From NCBI GenBank assembly GCA_965230615.1, contig OZ246012.1:744001-808000 (forward strand): 64,000 nt of DNA, in the 5' to 3' direction. Numbering within the stretch: the first letter of the stretch is position 1; each line of letters begins with the position of its first letter. Below the pieces are notes generated by a model. It was not told the DNA's origin, did not search any database, and saw only the letters and a program-made list of their open reading frames with translations. Positions 8,741 through 17,964 of this stretch are shown here, in pieces. A program made the translations under genes and the position numbers. The stretch is from G965230615 sp965230615 (GTDB taxonomy: Bacteria > Pseudomonadota > Gammaproteobacteria > HTCC5015).

Positions 8741-9151
8741 TTAAACTTGTTCTTCCAGCAAAACACCCGTCGTCTCGCTATCGGCAGCTTCTAAAGACTC
8801 TGACATTAGTTTTGATAATGACAGAATCTCCTCAGGCGGAAACTGCTTAACAACCTCACGTGTATCTGTATTAACAACCTTTATCACGCTGCGACCACTG
8901 CTGTCATCTAAACTAAACTGTAAAGACTGCTGTTTATTTTGAACCAACTGATTAAGCTGTTCGGTTGCTTCCTGCAGACTTTGGCTGTCGAATTGCGGTG
9001 TATTGCCGACATCCGGCAAATTAGAGTTATTACCCGGAAAAACATTGCCAACCTGCCTTTCGGCAAGCGCTTGTTGACTGGCATCCTGCACCTCAAATTG
9101 AGGCTTCGAACTGGCCGGGTTAATAAGCTGGTTACTGACTTCCGAAACCAT
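8741..9151 (-). CDS. flaG: FlaG family flagellar protein
   Basis: FlaG proteins influence filament length and are commonly encoded between flagellin and fliD, as here. The 136-residue protein has a variable polar N-terminus. The conserved FlaG core follows: LQFSLDDSSGRSVIKVVNTD, then TREVVKQFPPEEILSL. It follows fliC by 142 bases. No strong promoter of its own was seen; a GG-N10-GC match at 9218-9231 has poor -24 and -12 elements and is not annotated. Confidence 0.9.
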   Translation of the reverse strand: MVSEVSNQLINPASSKPQFEVQDASQQALAERQVGNVFPGNNSNLPDVGNTPQFDSQSLQEATEQLNQLVQNKQQSLQFSLDDSSGRSVIKVVNTDTREVVKQFPPEEILSLSKLMSESLEAADSETTGVLLEEQV

Positions 9152-9293
9152 AATATTATCCTACCTAGCTATACAGCTTTACTTCACAACAAGATAAGAA
9201 AGAGATAGAGTCCTTGTGCGTATATGCATCCGATGCCAGTCAAAATAATGCACTATCTATCCCTTTCCAGATTTTCAAAAAATCAATTATTGC

Positions 9294-10922
9294 TTACTGC
9301 AGTAGCGCCAGCACACTCTGTTGCGACACATTAGCCTGAGCAAGAATTGATGTACCAGCCTGCTGCAGAATCTGTGTTCTGGTTAGCTCAGCTGTTTCCT
9401 GAGCAAAGTCAGCATCACGGATTCGGCTTCGCGCAGCCTGTAAGTTCTCAGTAATCGCGCTTAGGTTAGCAATCGTTGAATCAAATCGCGATTGGATCGC
9501 ACCTAAATCTGCACGACTAGAGTTGATCGTATCGAGTGCGGCATCGACTGATAAAATCGCATTATTCGCACCACTTACACTGGAAATATCAACGGTGTCA
9601 ATACTGCCTGCTGCGGCCAGACTCGTTGAGCCACCAGAGGCCAGCCCGAGAATATCGGCGCCATTAGTAATGGTTACTGTAGCACTCGAATCAATCGTCA
9701 CACTGCCTTTGATTGTAAAGTCATTTGTTGCTGCACCGGAACCTCCATCAGCACTCTCAGCAAAGTCACCAAAGATAGTGTCCACAGTGGCTGTGTTATT
9801 GCCCGCTGCTGTAGTGTCGTTATAAGTAAAGCTCTCAGCAATCAGGATGTCACGACCATCATCTGCTGTTAGCGTTAGCTCGCCACTGGAGTTAGTTGCT
9901 CGCACACCCGTTGTATCCGTAAATTGATTAACTGCATTGACCACATCATCAATAGAGGTTGACAAGTTAGTAGAAGAATAAGTATCAGTAAAAACCTGTT
10001 GACCATTAACACTTAATACATAATCAGCGGTATCTAGGTCTGTTGTAATACCTGTGCCAACTGCCGTAGCAAATGAGTTATTACCACCGGCAGCAGCAAC
10101 ATTACTAAATGTCTTCGAAGTTGTCGTTGTTGCATTAATACCAGCAATATTAGTCGCGTTAATCGCTTGCGCAATCGCAAAACCACTGGTCGCTCCCCGT
10201 TGCGTATCACCTGAAACCACATAAGCACTAGAGTCTAAAACATCCGTGCCGTTGATCGTAATATTCGTACCATTACTGGCTGTGCCATTCAAACCGGTAT
10301 AAACATTAGCATTCACAGTACCACCGGTTTGCGTAGCAATCGTAGTATTAGTACCGTTTGATACATTATCAGTGGCTGTTTGTGATTGTGTGCTAGAGGC
10401 ATTCACAAAAGCACCAATATCCCTGGCTCGACCACTGCTCACTGATGCAGTGATTGTTTGGTTAGCATTCGCGCCCACCTGAAACTGCTGAGAAGTAAAT
10501 GTGCCATCAAGCAGCTTCAAACCGTTAAACTCTGATGTTGTTGCAATACGATCTAACTCTGAACGCAATTGCGACACTTCAGACTGTAATGCTGCCCTAT
10601 CAGAAGCACTGTTAGTCGCGTTAGCCGATTGTACGGCCAACTCACGAATACGTTGCAAAATATTCGTTGACTCCGTCAGCGCTGCTTCGGCAGTCTGCGC
10701 GAGTGAAATACCATCATTGGCATTTCGTACTGCTTGGTTAAGGCCACGTATTTGGCCAGTCATTCTTTCTGAAATCGCTAAACCCGCTGCATCATCCTTT
10801 GCACTATTAATGCGTAAGCCTGATGACAGACGCTGGAAAGCGGTCTGTAATGCATCTTGCGAACTATTTAAGTTCCGCTGTGCATTCAACGAGGCAATGT
10901 TAGTATTAATCACTTGAGGCAT
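9294..10922 (-). CDS. fliC: Flagellin
   Basis: The filament subunit, 542 residues. The conserved N-terminal D0/D1 domain begins MPQVINTNIASLNAQRNL, with LSSGLRINSAKDDAAGLAIS. The C-terminal D1/D0 domain includes RSRIRDADFAQETAELTR and ends in QQSVLALLQ. The central residues, about 170-440, are a variable Ala/Thr/Asn/Gly/Ser-rich surface region with a DGRDILIAESF segment. AAGGAG precedes the ATG. This is the only flagellin gene in the window, driven by its own sigma-28 promoter. Confidence 0.97.
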   Translation of the reverse strand: MPQVINTNIASLNAQRNLNSSQDALQTAFQRLSSGLRINSAKDDAAGLAISERMTGQIRGLNQAVRNANDGISLAQTAEAALTESTNILQRIRELAVQSANATNSASDRAALQSEVSQLRSELDRIATTSEFNGLKLLDGTFTSQQFQVGANANQTITASVSSGRARDIGAFVNASSTQSQTATDNVSNGTNTTIATQTGGTVNANVYTGLNGTASNGTNITINGTDVLDSSAYVVSGDTQRGATSGFAIAQAINATNIAGINATTTTSKTFSNVAAAGGNNSFATAVGTGITTDLDTADYVLSVNGQQVFTDTYSSTNLSTSIDDVVNAVNQFTDTTGVRATNSSGELTLTADDGRDILIAESFTYNDTTAAGNNTATVDTIFGDFAESADGGSGAATNDFTIKGSVTIDSSATVTITNGADILGLASGGSTSLAAAGSIDTVDISSVSGANNAILSVDAALDTINSSRADLGAIQSRFDSTIANLSAITENLQAARSRIRDADFAQETAELTRTQILQQAGTSILAQANVSQQSVLALLQ

Positions 10923-10940
10923 TATATATTCTCCTTAGCT

Positions 10941-10957
10941 ACCCTTCATCGTAGGGT
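10941..10957 (-). other. Stem-loop in the flagellin mRNA leader
   Basis: In the fliC leader ACCCT and AGGGT can pair across a seven-base loop, ending about seven bases before the AAGGAG ribosome-binding site. It could modulate translation or message stability. The stem is short (five pairs), so this is only suggestive. Confidence 0.3.
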
Positions 10958-11024
10958 TAAAATTTTACTTAACACTTCGACAAAGGGATTTATTTACACT
11001 CACCGCTTTGTCCTATATGAGAGA

Positions 11025-11051
11025 TTATCGGCCAAGTCTAATTAATCTTTA
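11025..11051 (-). promoter_or_regulatory. Sigma-28 (FliA) promoter of fliC
   Basis: On the minus strand TAAAGATT (11044-11051), an 11-base spacer, then GCCGATAA (11025-11032): the -10 box is identical to the enteric sigma-28 consensus and the -35 box differs little. The leader to the fliC ATG is about 95 bases. The remainder of the gap up to flgL (to 11272) is AT-rich and shows no further gene. Confidence 0.93.
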
Positions 11052-11272
11052 AAGTCAAGCTAGACGGGAGGGTATCAGTGAAAATAATCGTTACTTTATA
11101 ATAATTTAAGACAAGTGCGTCTTAATTTTTAGAAGTGCTTTATAGAAAAGCTCATTTATATAGTGATTTCTGCTAGGCAGCAGCAAGCTTAGCGGCAGTA
11201 ACTTAAATAACTTTAATAATAAAATTGAAGAATTGAGAGAGATTTTTACGTAAGTGATAATAACTCTAAATA

Positions 11273-12475
11273 CTAGAGAAAGTTGAATAATGAAAGTCGA
11301 CTAATGGTCGCATAGGTTTGCTGTGCAGCTTCCAATGTAGATAATTGAGTTTGTAGAGAACTGACTGCATCGGCATAATCTAAGTCACGTATAGTAGAGA
11401 GTGTTTGTAAAATCTGAAATTGAACAGCCTCATTTTCATCAGTCGTCGACTCTATAGCATTCAAGCGTGCGCCAATAGAGGCTTGTACACCAACCAGATT
11501 TTCTAAAGACTGGTCAATGTCTAAAATAACGGCTTGAATATCTTGTCGATAATGTGCTTGACCCGAGCCATTACTTGGAAAGCCATTTAAAGTATTAATA
11601 AAATTACGAAATGTTGCAAAAATATCTTGGTTACGACTAGCCTGTACTAAGAACTCATCACCTGTCTGCGGGTTGCCGGTAATATTAGTCTCAATGCCAT
11701 TAAAACTAATAGTTGCCCCATCTACATAACTGGCACCGGTAATGATCGTTGTTGCTGATGTTGTATTGACAACATCATAAGTCGTCGCTGAGGTAAATTG
11801 AATACTAAAATCGTGTTTTTGATAAACCGTATTGTCTATCACTGAACCCGGCGCTATTACACCATCGCCTGTATTGGCATTATTGCTGTCGACCGAAAAG
11901 TCGCCATTGCCATTACGAATCTGTTGAAAAATAGCAGCACCTGAGTCACTCACTGCGACTTGTTTATCAGGACCTACCTGCAGTATACGCTGGCCTTGAT
12001 CGCCATTATAAACAACACCAGTTGCAGTTGCAGTAAAAGGTCGAATATCACTTTGAAAACCGGCAAATAAAAATTCACCACTGGCATCTTTACTATTCGC
12101 CAACCCTACAAGCTCATTAAATCGCTCTTCCATTTCAACGCGATAAGCTGACAAAGTACTCGGTGACTGTACACCTAAGTTAGCGGCAGCGATGGCTAAT
12201 TCTCTTACACGTTGTAGCAAATTGGTTACACTCGTTGCTGTAGATTCTTGCAGTGACAAGCGTTGTTCGGCAAGTGTCGCATTAGATTGAAACTGATCTA
12301 ACCTACCCAATGTTTGTTCGATATCTAAAATCCGAGTGGCATCTGAAGGGTCATCTGAAGGTGTCAGTACACGCCTACCCAATGAAATTTGCTGCTGCAA
12401 TTTAGCAACATTGCCTTGTTGTAATTGCAGTGTACTGTTGAATTGATTAACAAATTGTTGGGTCGATACACGCAT
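11273..12475 (-). CDS. flgL: Hook-filament junction protein FlgL (HAP3)
   Basis: A flagellin-like protein of 400 residues linking FlgK to the filament. The N-terminal helix (QQFVNQFNSTLQLQQGNVAKL) and the LTPSDDPSDATRILDIEQ motif are typical. The C-terminus has RDLDYADAVSSLQTQLSTLE, as in flagellins. The centre contains a module (about residues 220-290) that closely resembles one in the neighbouring FlgK, with ATTYDVVNTTSATTI and GNPQTGDEFLV. It ends the flgB-flgL series, 22 bases after flgK. Confidence 0.95.
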   Translation of the reverse strand: MRVSTQQFVNQFNSTLQLQQGNVAKLQQQISLGRRVLTPSDDPSDATRILDIEQTLGRLDQFQSNATLAEQRLSLQESTATSVTNLLQRVRELAIAAANLGVQSPSTLSAYRVEMEERFNELVGLANSKDASGEFLFAGFQSDIRPFTATATGVVYNGDQGQRILQVGPDKQVAVSDSGAAIFQQIRNGNGDFSVDSNNANTGDGVIAPGSVIDNTVYQKHDFSIQFTSATTYDVVNTTSATTIITGASYVDGATISFNGIETNITGNPQTGDEFLVQASRNQDIFATFRNFINTLNGFPSNGSGQAHYRQDIQAVILDIDQSLENLVGVQASIGARLNAIESTTDENEAVQFQILQTLSTIRDLDYADAVSSLQTQLSTLEAAQQTYATISRLSLFNFL

Positions 12476-12497
12476 ATCACTAACCTTTATCTATATC

Positions 12498-14390
12498 CTA
12501 ACGAAACGCATTAATCAGTGATTGAAATATCGTATCCGCAACAGAAATTGTCTGGGCCGCTGCCTGATAAGCTTGCTGAAAATGGATTAAATTAGCGGCT
12601 TCCTCATCAAGATTGACACCAGCTAAAGACTCACGCTGGGCTTGAATTTGTGTTACCAGATTTGACTGTGCAGTTCCTTCGATATCGGCTTGCTTGGTTT
12701 GTGTACCAACACGCCCAATAGTACCGGCATAAGCATCTTGATAGGATGCTGTACCACCTACAAATTTCTGCACTTGTAAATCAGCCAGCTGCAGAGCATT
12801 ACGATTATCACTAAAACCCGCTATATTATGTTCAAAACTAAAGGTATCACCTATTTCAGGATTACCACTAATATTAATACGAACACCATTTACATCAATA
12901 TTGGCACCGCTGGTATAGGCTACCCCACTGGCTATCGTGGTAGCATCGGTGATATTAAGAATATCAAATGATGTGGGTGGGTTATTGAAGACAATTTCGA
13001 CAGTGTCAAGCAAGTCTGCATTAGTAATATCAAGAATCTGATTAAAACTGACCTCGGCATCACCAACATTACTGACTTGTGTCGCTACGCGTATTGGGTT
13101 AGCTGCAGCAATTTCATTGGTGTTTTGAATCGCAACATCAATATTGCTGGCACCAGTATGCGTTGGCCTTACTAGAAATGAGTCTCCTGCAACCGCACCT
13201 GCGCTGATAGCTACATTCAAACCATCCATCACAAGCGGTCCAGCACCTGAGACTGAGGTATTATCATTGAGTCGGGTTAGCGTAAAGTTTACTCCGTCAA
13301 AGCTTAAACGATAGTCTGATGCAGTGAGCGCCGTATAATCAGTAATTGTTGGAGTAACTGTTGCTGTGCCCGTATTATTTTGATGTATCGTGACCGTGGG
13401 CGCAGGCACTGTAAAAAAGTCACTACCTAAGGCACTTGTTAAATCCATACCCTGACGATGCTGGGTATTAAAAGTATCTGCCATCACCATGGCCATCAAA
13501 CCCAGCTCATTACGTACTGGCTTCAGAATGTTATTACGAAAATCCAATAAACCACCAATCTCACCGCCTGCAACTTGATTACTAATGTCTAAAGTCCCTG
13601 TTGAGGTGACATAAGCAATATTATTTTGAGTAAAATCTGCCTGATCTTGCACAGTAGTGAGTGCTTGGGTAGAACCATCAAACACGATCAGCTGACCATT
13701 ACCAATAAAAACATTTAAGGCACCATTATCTGCTTTTACTGTAGTAACAGCCACTAATTTAGATAGTTCATTAATCAATTGATCACGTTGATCGAGCAAA
13801 TCATTGGGTTGGTTAGTATTATTACTATTTGCAGAAGCAATAATTTTTTCATTAAGTGTCGCAATACTATCAGAGATACTGTTAATCTCCAGCGTTAACT
13901 CCCGTAATCGCACATTGACATCATTTTCTTGAGACTGTAGTTGTCCATCAAGAAAATTAAAGCGTCCTGTTAAACTCTGTGCTTCGCTTAGCATAACTTC
14001 ACGCGCTGAACTCGATGAAGGATCATTCGATAGGTCTTGAATGCTGCTAAAAAAGCGCTGCAATGTTGGTGTGATGCTACCTTGGTCATCGGCCAATAAA
14101 TTATCTATTTGACCTGCCAACTCTGAAAAAGTACTCAAGCGCGCACTTTCCGCACCCGCTTGTTGCAACTGTAGTGTAATGAATTCATTTGCAAAACGGG
14201 CAACATTGCTTACTTCCACACCAGAACCAAAAAAGCCATTACCCGCACTGACTGGCACACGACTATTCAGCTCTACTCGCTGTCGCGAGTAGCCTTCGGT
14301 AGTCGCATTGCTAATATTATGACTTACCGTAGCCAAAGCGCTTTGAAAAGCGTTTAAACCTGAAACACCGATATTCAGTAAGTTAGGCAT
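12498..14390 (-). CDS. flgK: Hook-filament junction protein FlgK (HAP1)
   Basis: A 630-residue junction protein. The N-terminus has the axial signature LNIGVSGLNAFQSALATVSH followed by NISNATTEGYSRQRVE. The C-terminus has GVNLDEEAANLIHFQQAYQA, as usual for FlgK. Two extra central sections occur: a TDYTALTASDYRLSFDG-type domain, and a module near residues 465-530 shared with FlgL (PTSFDILNITDATTI, GNPEIGDTFSF). Length is at the upper end of the normal range. It lies between flgJ and flgL on the same strand. Confidence 0.95.
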   Translation of the reverse strand: MPNLLNIGVSGLNAFQSALATVSHNISNATTEGYSRQRVELNSRVPVSAGNGFFGSGVEVSNVARFANEFITLQLQQAGAESARLSTFSELAGQIDNLLADDQGSITPTLQRFFSSIQDLSNDPSSSSAREVMLSEAQSLTGRFNFLDGQLQSQENDVNVRLRELTLEINSISDSIATLNEKIIASANSNNTNQPNDLLDQRDQLINELSKLVAVTTVKADNGALNVFIGNGQLIVFDGSTQALTTVQDQADFTQNNIAYVTSTGTLDISNQVAGGEIGGLLDFRNNILKPVRNELGLMAMVMADTFNTQHRQGMDLTSALGSDFFTVPAPTVTIHQNNTGTATVTPTITDYTALTASDYRLSFDGVNFTLTRLNDNTSVSGAGPLVMDGLNVAISAGAVAGDSFLVRPTHTGASNIDVAIQNTNEIAAANPIRVATQVSNVGDAEVSFNQILDITNADLLDTVEIVFNNPPTSFDILNITDATTIASGVAYTSGANIDVNGVRINISGNPEIGDTFSFEHNIAGFSDNRNALQLADLQVQKFVGGTASYQDAYAGTIGRVGTQTKQADIEGTAQSNLVTQIQAQRESLAGVNLDEEAANLIHFQQAYQAAAQTISVADTIFQSLINAFR

Positions 14391-14447
14391 AATACGACCT
14401 CTTCTCTATCTTACCTTTGCTAACTATAACGACTCGCATAATCACTT

Positions 14448-15272
14448 CTATAGAGACGTAGTATGTTTTTGCAATGCGGTTCGCATTGTCGAGCTGTCTA
14501 ATACAGCGCCTAGCTTGTTTGCATACTCAGGGTCGGTTGCATAACCAGCCGCCTGTAACGCTTTAAAGAAACCCTGCGTATTTTGCTTTTGATCCAAAGC
14601 GTTTGCATAACGCGGATTAGTCTGTAAGAAATCAGCAAAATCGCTCACTGATTCTGCGGCAGAATCATAAGCACGGAAAGCCGCATGGCGCTTGACCATC
14701 ACATCATGCTCGAACTCTAAGGTGGGTGAAACAGCTTGCCTGCCCTGCCAATGATCTGTAGCTTTAATACCAAAAAGATTAAAGCTGCTCTGCCCTGTTG
14801 CATCCTGCATAATATGCTGACCCCAACCTGTCTCCAAGGCTGCAACCGACATAATCGCCTCAGGCGCAATATCAATCTGCTTGGCAACCTGTTGCGCCGT
14901 TGGAAATATAGCATCAACAAACCCTTCTGGCCCCTGCCAATCGGGTGCAGCTAATTCAGTAAGCTCATCACCTTGTAGCAATTGTTGATAAATCATATCG
15001 GCTATGCCTAAGCTGTTCGAGGTTGACAACTGCAAGCTAAGCTGCTGATCATACATACTTGTGTAAAAATCATTTTTATCGCCACCGAATAAGTCTGTCT
15101 TACTCACAGCATCACGCATACTTTTCAACATCATTTGCATAAAAAAAGCTTCAAACTGTTCAGCGACAGCTCGCTTTACATCCGTTGATTCAGCTTGCTT
15201 GGCTTGCGCACGTAGCTTGGCCAAACCATTGAAGTCGGTATAAATATCGGTATGTGCATTACTGCTAATCAT
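14448..15272 (-). CDS. flgJ: Flagellar rod assembly protein / muramidase FlgJ
   Basis: A two-domain protein of 274 residues. The N-terminal rod-scaffolding domain shows AVAEQFEAFFMQMMLKSMRDA. The C-terminal glucosaminidase domain has the catalytic-Glu segment SVAALETGWGQHI and FNLFGIKATDHWQG. It cuts peptidoglycan so that the rod can pass through the periplasm. The full two-domain form is found in gamma- and betaproteobacteria. It follows flgI by six bases. Confidence 0.95.
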   Translation of the reverse strand: MISSNAHTDIYTDFNGLAKLRAQAKQAESTDVKRAVAEQFEAFFMQMMLKSMRDAVSKTDLFGGDKNDFYTSMYDQQLSLQLSTSNSLGIADMIYQQLLQGDELTELAAPDWQGPEGFVDAIFPTAQQVAKQIDIAPEAIMSVAALETGWGQHIMQDATGQSSFNLFGIKATDHWQGRQAVSPTLEFEHDVMVKRHAAFRAYDSAAESVSDFADFLQTNPRYANALDQKQNTQGFFKALQAAGYATDPEYANKLGAVLDSSTMRTALQKHTTSL

Positions 15273-15278
15273 AATAAT

Positions 15279-16403
15279 TTATATCACTATCAGCTGTGCT
15301 CTTAGGGCACCTGCCTGCTTGAGTGCCTCTAGAATAGCCACCAGATCTCCAGGTGCTGCACCTATTTGATTAACTGCTCGCACGATTTCGTTCAAAGTAA
15401 CGCCCGGGTTAAACATAAACATTCGACTACCCTCTTCATCAACCTCAATATTATTTCTTGGCACTACTTGCGTTTCACCCTGAGCAAAGGCATTTGGCTG
15501 GCTTACCAGTGGGTCTGCCGTAATAGTAACCGTGAGTGCGCCATGTGATACGGCCGCTGGCGAAACTCTTACATGCGTGCCAATAACAACCGTACCTGTA
15601 CGTGAGTTCACAATAACCTTAGCTGCACCACTACCAGGCGCAATCGGAATGTTTTCTATCAAAGACATAAAAGCCACTCGGTCTTTAATATTGTGTGGTG
15701 CTCTTACCCTGACAGAAACCGCGTCTATAGACTCTGCTATTTCCTCACCCCAATGCTCATTGATAGACTGCTCTAAACGCATAGCCGTGGTAAAGTCAGA
15801 GGTATGCAGATTTAATACCAAGTACTCACTACTGTTAAATTGATTCATAACGATACGCTCTACTGAGGCGCCATTGGGTATACGCCCAACACTGGGTATA
15901 TTAATACGGATCTGCGAACCATCATCACCCTCGATACCCAAACCACCTACGACTAGATTGCCCTGTGCAATCGCATAAACCTGACCATCAGCACCACGTA
16001 GTGGTGTCATAAGCAAACTGCCACCACGCAAACTTCCCGCGTTACCCAAAGATGAGACAGTAATGTCTATACGCTGTCCAGGCTTGGCAAATGCGGGTAA
16101 CTCAGCATGTACCGAAACTGCAGCAACATTCTTTACTTGTGGATTAATGTTATCAGGCAAAGTCACACCATATTGCGCCAACATGCTTTTTAAGCTTTGC
16201 ACAGTAAAAGGTGTTTGGCTGGTTTGATCACCAGTACCATCTAAACCAACGACTAAACCATACCCTACCAAAGCGTTACTGCGAACGCCTGCCACTGAAG
16301 CAATATCCTTGACTCGATCAGCCTTTGCTGGTTGTACAGTACTCATCATACAGGCTGCTAAAAATAGATAAACAAACATTAGCGCTTTTAATTTTTTATT
16401 CAT
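15279..16403 (-). CDS. flgI: Flagellar P-ring protein FlgI
   Basis: Forms the periplasmic P ring in the peptidoglycan layer. Of 374 residues, the first 28 are a Sec signal peptide (LMFVYLFLAACMMSTVQPAKA). Conserved stretches follow: DIASVAGVRSNALVGYGLVV, GLDGTGDQTSQTPFTVQSL, and RTGTVVIGTHVRVSPAAVSH. It ends with GDLVAILEALKQAGALRAQL as usual. Together with FlgH it shows a Gram-negative envelope. Confidence 0.97.
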   Translation of the reverse strand: MNKKLKALMFVYLFLAACMMSTVQPAKADRVKDIASVAGVRSNALVGYGLVVGLDGTGDQTSQTPFTVQSLKSMLAQYGVTLPDNINPQVKNVAAVSVHAELPAFAKPGQRIDITVSSLGNAGSLRGGSLLMTPLRGADGQVYAIAQGNLVVGGLGIEGDDGSQIRINIPSVGRIPNGASVERIVMNQFNSSEYLVLNLHTSDFTTAMRLEQSINEHWGEEIAESIDAVSVRVRAPHNIKDRVAFMSLIENIPIAPGSGAAKVIVNSRTGTVVIGTHVRVSPAAVSHGALTVTITADPLVSQPNAFAQGETQVVPRNNIEVDEEGSRMFMFNPGVTLNEIVRAVNQIGAAPGDLVAILEALKQAGALRAQLIVI

Positions 16404-16447
16404 GGAAACAATCCTTCACCCATATCAAACGAACATACAAAGCCTTA

Positions 16448-17131
16448 CTAAAATGGCCATATAATATTAAAAAACTTAGTAAACCATCCTGGTTTGTTAC
16501 TGTTGGCAATCATACCATTACCACTATAGGTTATTTCAGCTGCTGCAATTTGTGTAGAGCGAATTGTATTTTGTGTTGTAATATCAATCGACCGAACAAG
16601 TCCACTAATACGAATAACTTCGCTGCCATGATTGAGTGTCAACAGTTTCTCGCCACGTATCTTCAAGTTACCATTGGATAAAACATCCACAATGGTTACT
16701 GTGATACTGCCTGTTAAGCTATTACTTTGTGAAGTGTCACCTTCGCCTTCAAAGTCAATTTCTGAATCAAAATTAGTTTGCAGTGTTTCTACACCATCAC
16801 GGGTCGCCGTGCGACCAAATAATAATGGCGCAGGCACTTCAGTTTCAGATTTTTTGGATGTCGCTGTTTTTGCCGATTTACTCGCATTGGTTTGCTCTTC
16901 GAGTATTACAGTAATCATATCGCCAACACGACGCGCTTTTATATCTTCAAATAAAAATCGATTTGTTGCGGCATGATAAATCGAGCCATTAATTTCTGCT
17001 CTTGGCGGTGGTTTAATCGGTGGTGTCGGCGCATAAGCCTCATCACGCAATTGATTCATTGAATTGCATGCATTTAGCAAAACGATGAGTGTCAATATAC
17101 TGAAGGTTCGTATTCTCTTTTTAATGACCAT
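16448..17131 (-). CDS. flgH: Flagellar L-ring lipoprotein FlgH
   Basis: An outer-membrane lipoprotein forming the L ring. The lipobox is LLNAC after a short hydrophobic stretch. Conserved segments include GSIYHAATNRFLFEDIKARR, VGDMITVILEEQTNASKSA and ISGLVRSIDITTQNTI. The frame is open upstream to 17221, but that would overlap flgG. The ATG at 17131 is chosen because a GAGAGG/AAGG-containing ribosome-binding region precedes it and the lipoprotein signal starts right there. 227 residues. Confidence 0.95.
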   Translation of the reverse strand: MVIKKRIRTFSILTLIVLLNACNSMNQLRDEAYAPTPPIKPPPRAEINGSIYHAATNRFLFEDIKARRVGDMITVILEEQTNASKSAKTATSKKSETEVPAPLLFGRTATRDGVETLQTNFDSEIDFEGEGDTSQSNSLTGSITVTIVDVLSNGNLKIRGEKLLTLNHGSEVIRISGLVRSIDITTQNTIRSTQIAAAEITYSGNGMIANSNKPGWFTKFFNIIWPF

Positions 17132-17153
17132 CCTTGTCACCTCTCTAAAGATC

Positions 17154-17939
17154 TTATAAATTATTACTAACAAATTGTAGCATTTGATCAGCAGTTTCAA
17201 TAGCACGTGAGTTAATCTCATATGAACGTTGCGTTTCGATCATATTTACCAACTCTTCTACCACATTAACATTCGATGTCTCCAGAGAACCTTGAATAAG
17301 ATTACCTAAGCCATTTAAACCTGGCGTACCTGGTTGTGGCGTACCACTGGCGGCTGTTTCCACAAACAAATTCTCACCTCTGGCTTGTAAGCCAGTAGGA
17401 TTAATAAAATCCACGAGTTGAACATTACCTATCTGTGTTGGTGTTGCATTACCAGCAACAAGTGCAGATACTACACCGTCACTGCCAATTGTTACATTAA
17501 GTGTATTGGCAGGTACTGTAATGGCTGGCTGCAAAGTATATCCGCTGGCATTAACGACCTGGCCTTGATCATCTACTTGAAACCCACCATCTCGGGTATA
17601 AGCACTAGTACCGTCAGGCAACGCAATTTCAAAAAAGCCTCGACCTTGAATAGCCATATCCAGTTCATTACCTGACTGGGTTACATTACCTTGTGTATGT
17701 AATTTTTCTGTAGATACGACCCGAACACCGGTACCAATCGATAGTCCTGAGGGTAATAGCGTATCTTGAGATGATGATGCACCGGGTTGTCGTATTGTTT
17801 GATAAAGTAAATCTTCAAACACTGCACGGTCCCGCTTAAAGCCAGTCGTATTAACATTGGCTAGGTTATTTGCGACCACGGACATCCGTGTTTGCTGCGC
17901 GTCCAACCCGGTTTTAGCCACCCATAAAGCTGGATTCAT
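17154..17939 (-). CDS. flgG: Flagellar distal rod protein FlgG
   Basis: The 261-residue distal rod subunit. It starts MNPALWVAKTGLDAQQTRMS, followed by VVANNLANVNTTGFKRDRAV. It ends with ETSNVNVVEELVNMIETQRS and YEINSRAIETADQMLQF. All are family hallmarks, and length is normal. It sits between flgF and flgH. Confidence 0.97.
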   Translation of the reverse strand: MNPALWVAKTGLDAQQTRMSVVANNLANVNTTGFKRDRAVFEDLLYQTIRQPGASSSQDTLLPSGLSIGTGVRVVSTEKLHTQGNVTQSGNELDMAIQGRGFFEIALPDGTSAYTRDGGFQVDDQGQVVNASGYTLQPAITVPANTLNVTIGSDGVVSALVAGNATPTQIGNVQLVDFINPTGLQARGENLFVETAASGTPQPGTPGLNGLGNLIQGSLETSNVNVVEELVNMIETQRSYEINSRAIETADQMLQFVSNNL

Positions 17940-17964
17940 AGTAACACTCCTTTATTATTCAGCA

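Noticed and set aside
9218..9231. GG-N10-GC match before flaG
   Set aside because: Both the -24 (GGATG) and -12 (ACGC) elements deviate from consensus, so it was not called a sigma-54 promoter.
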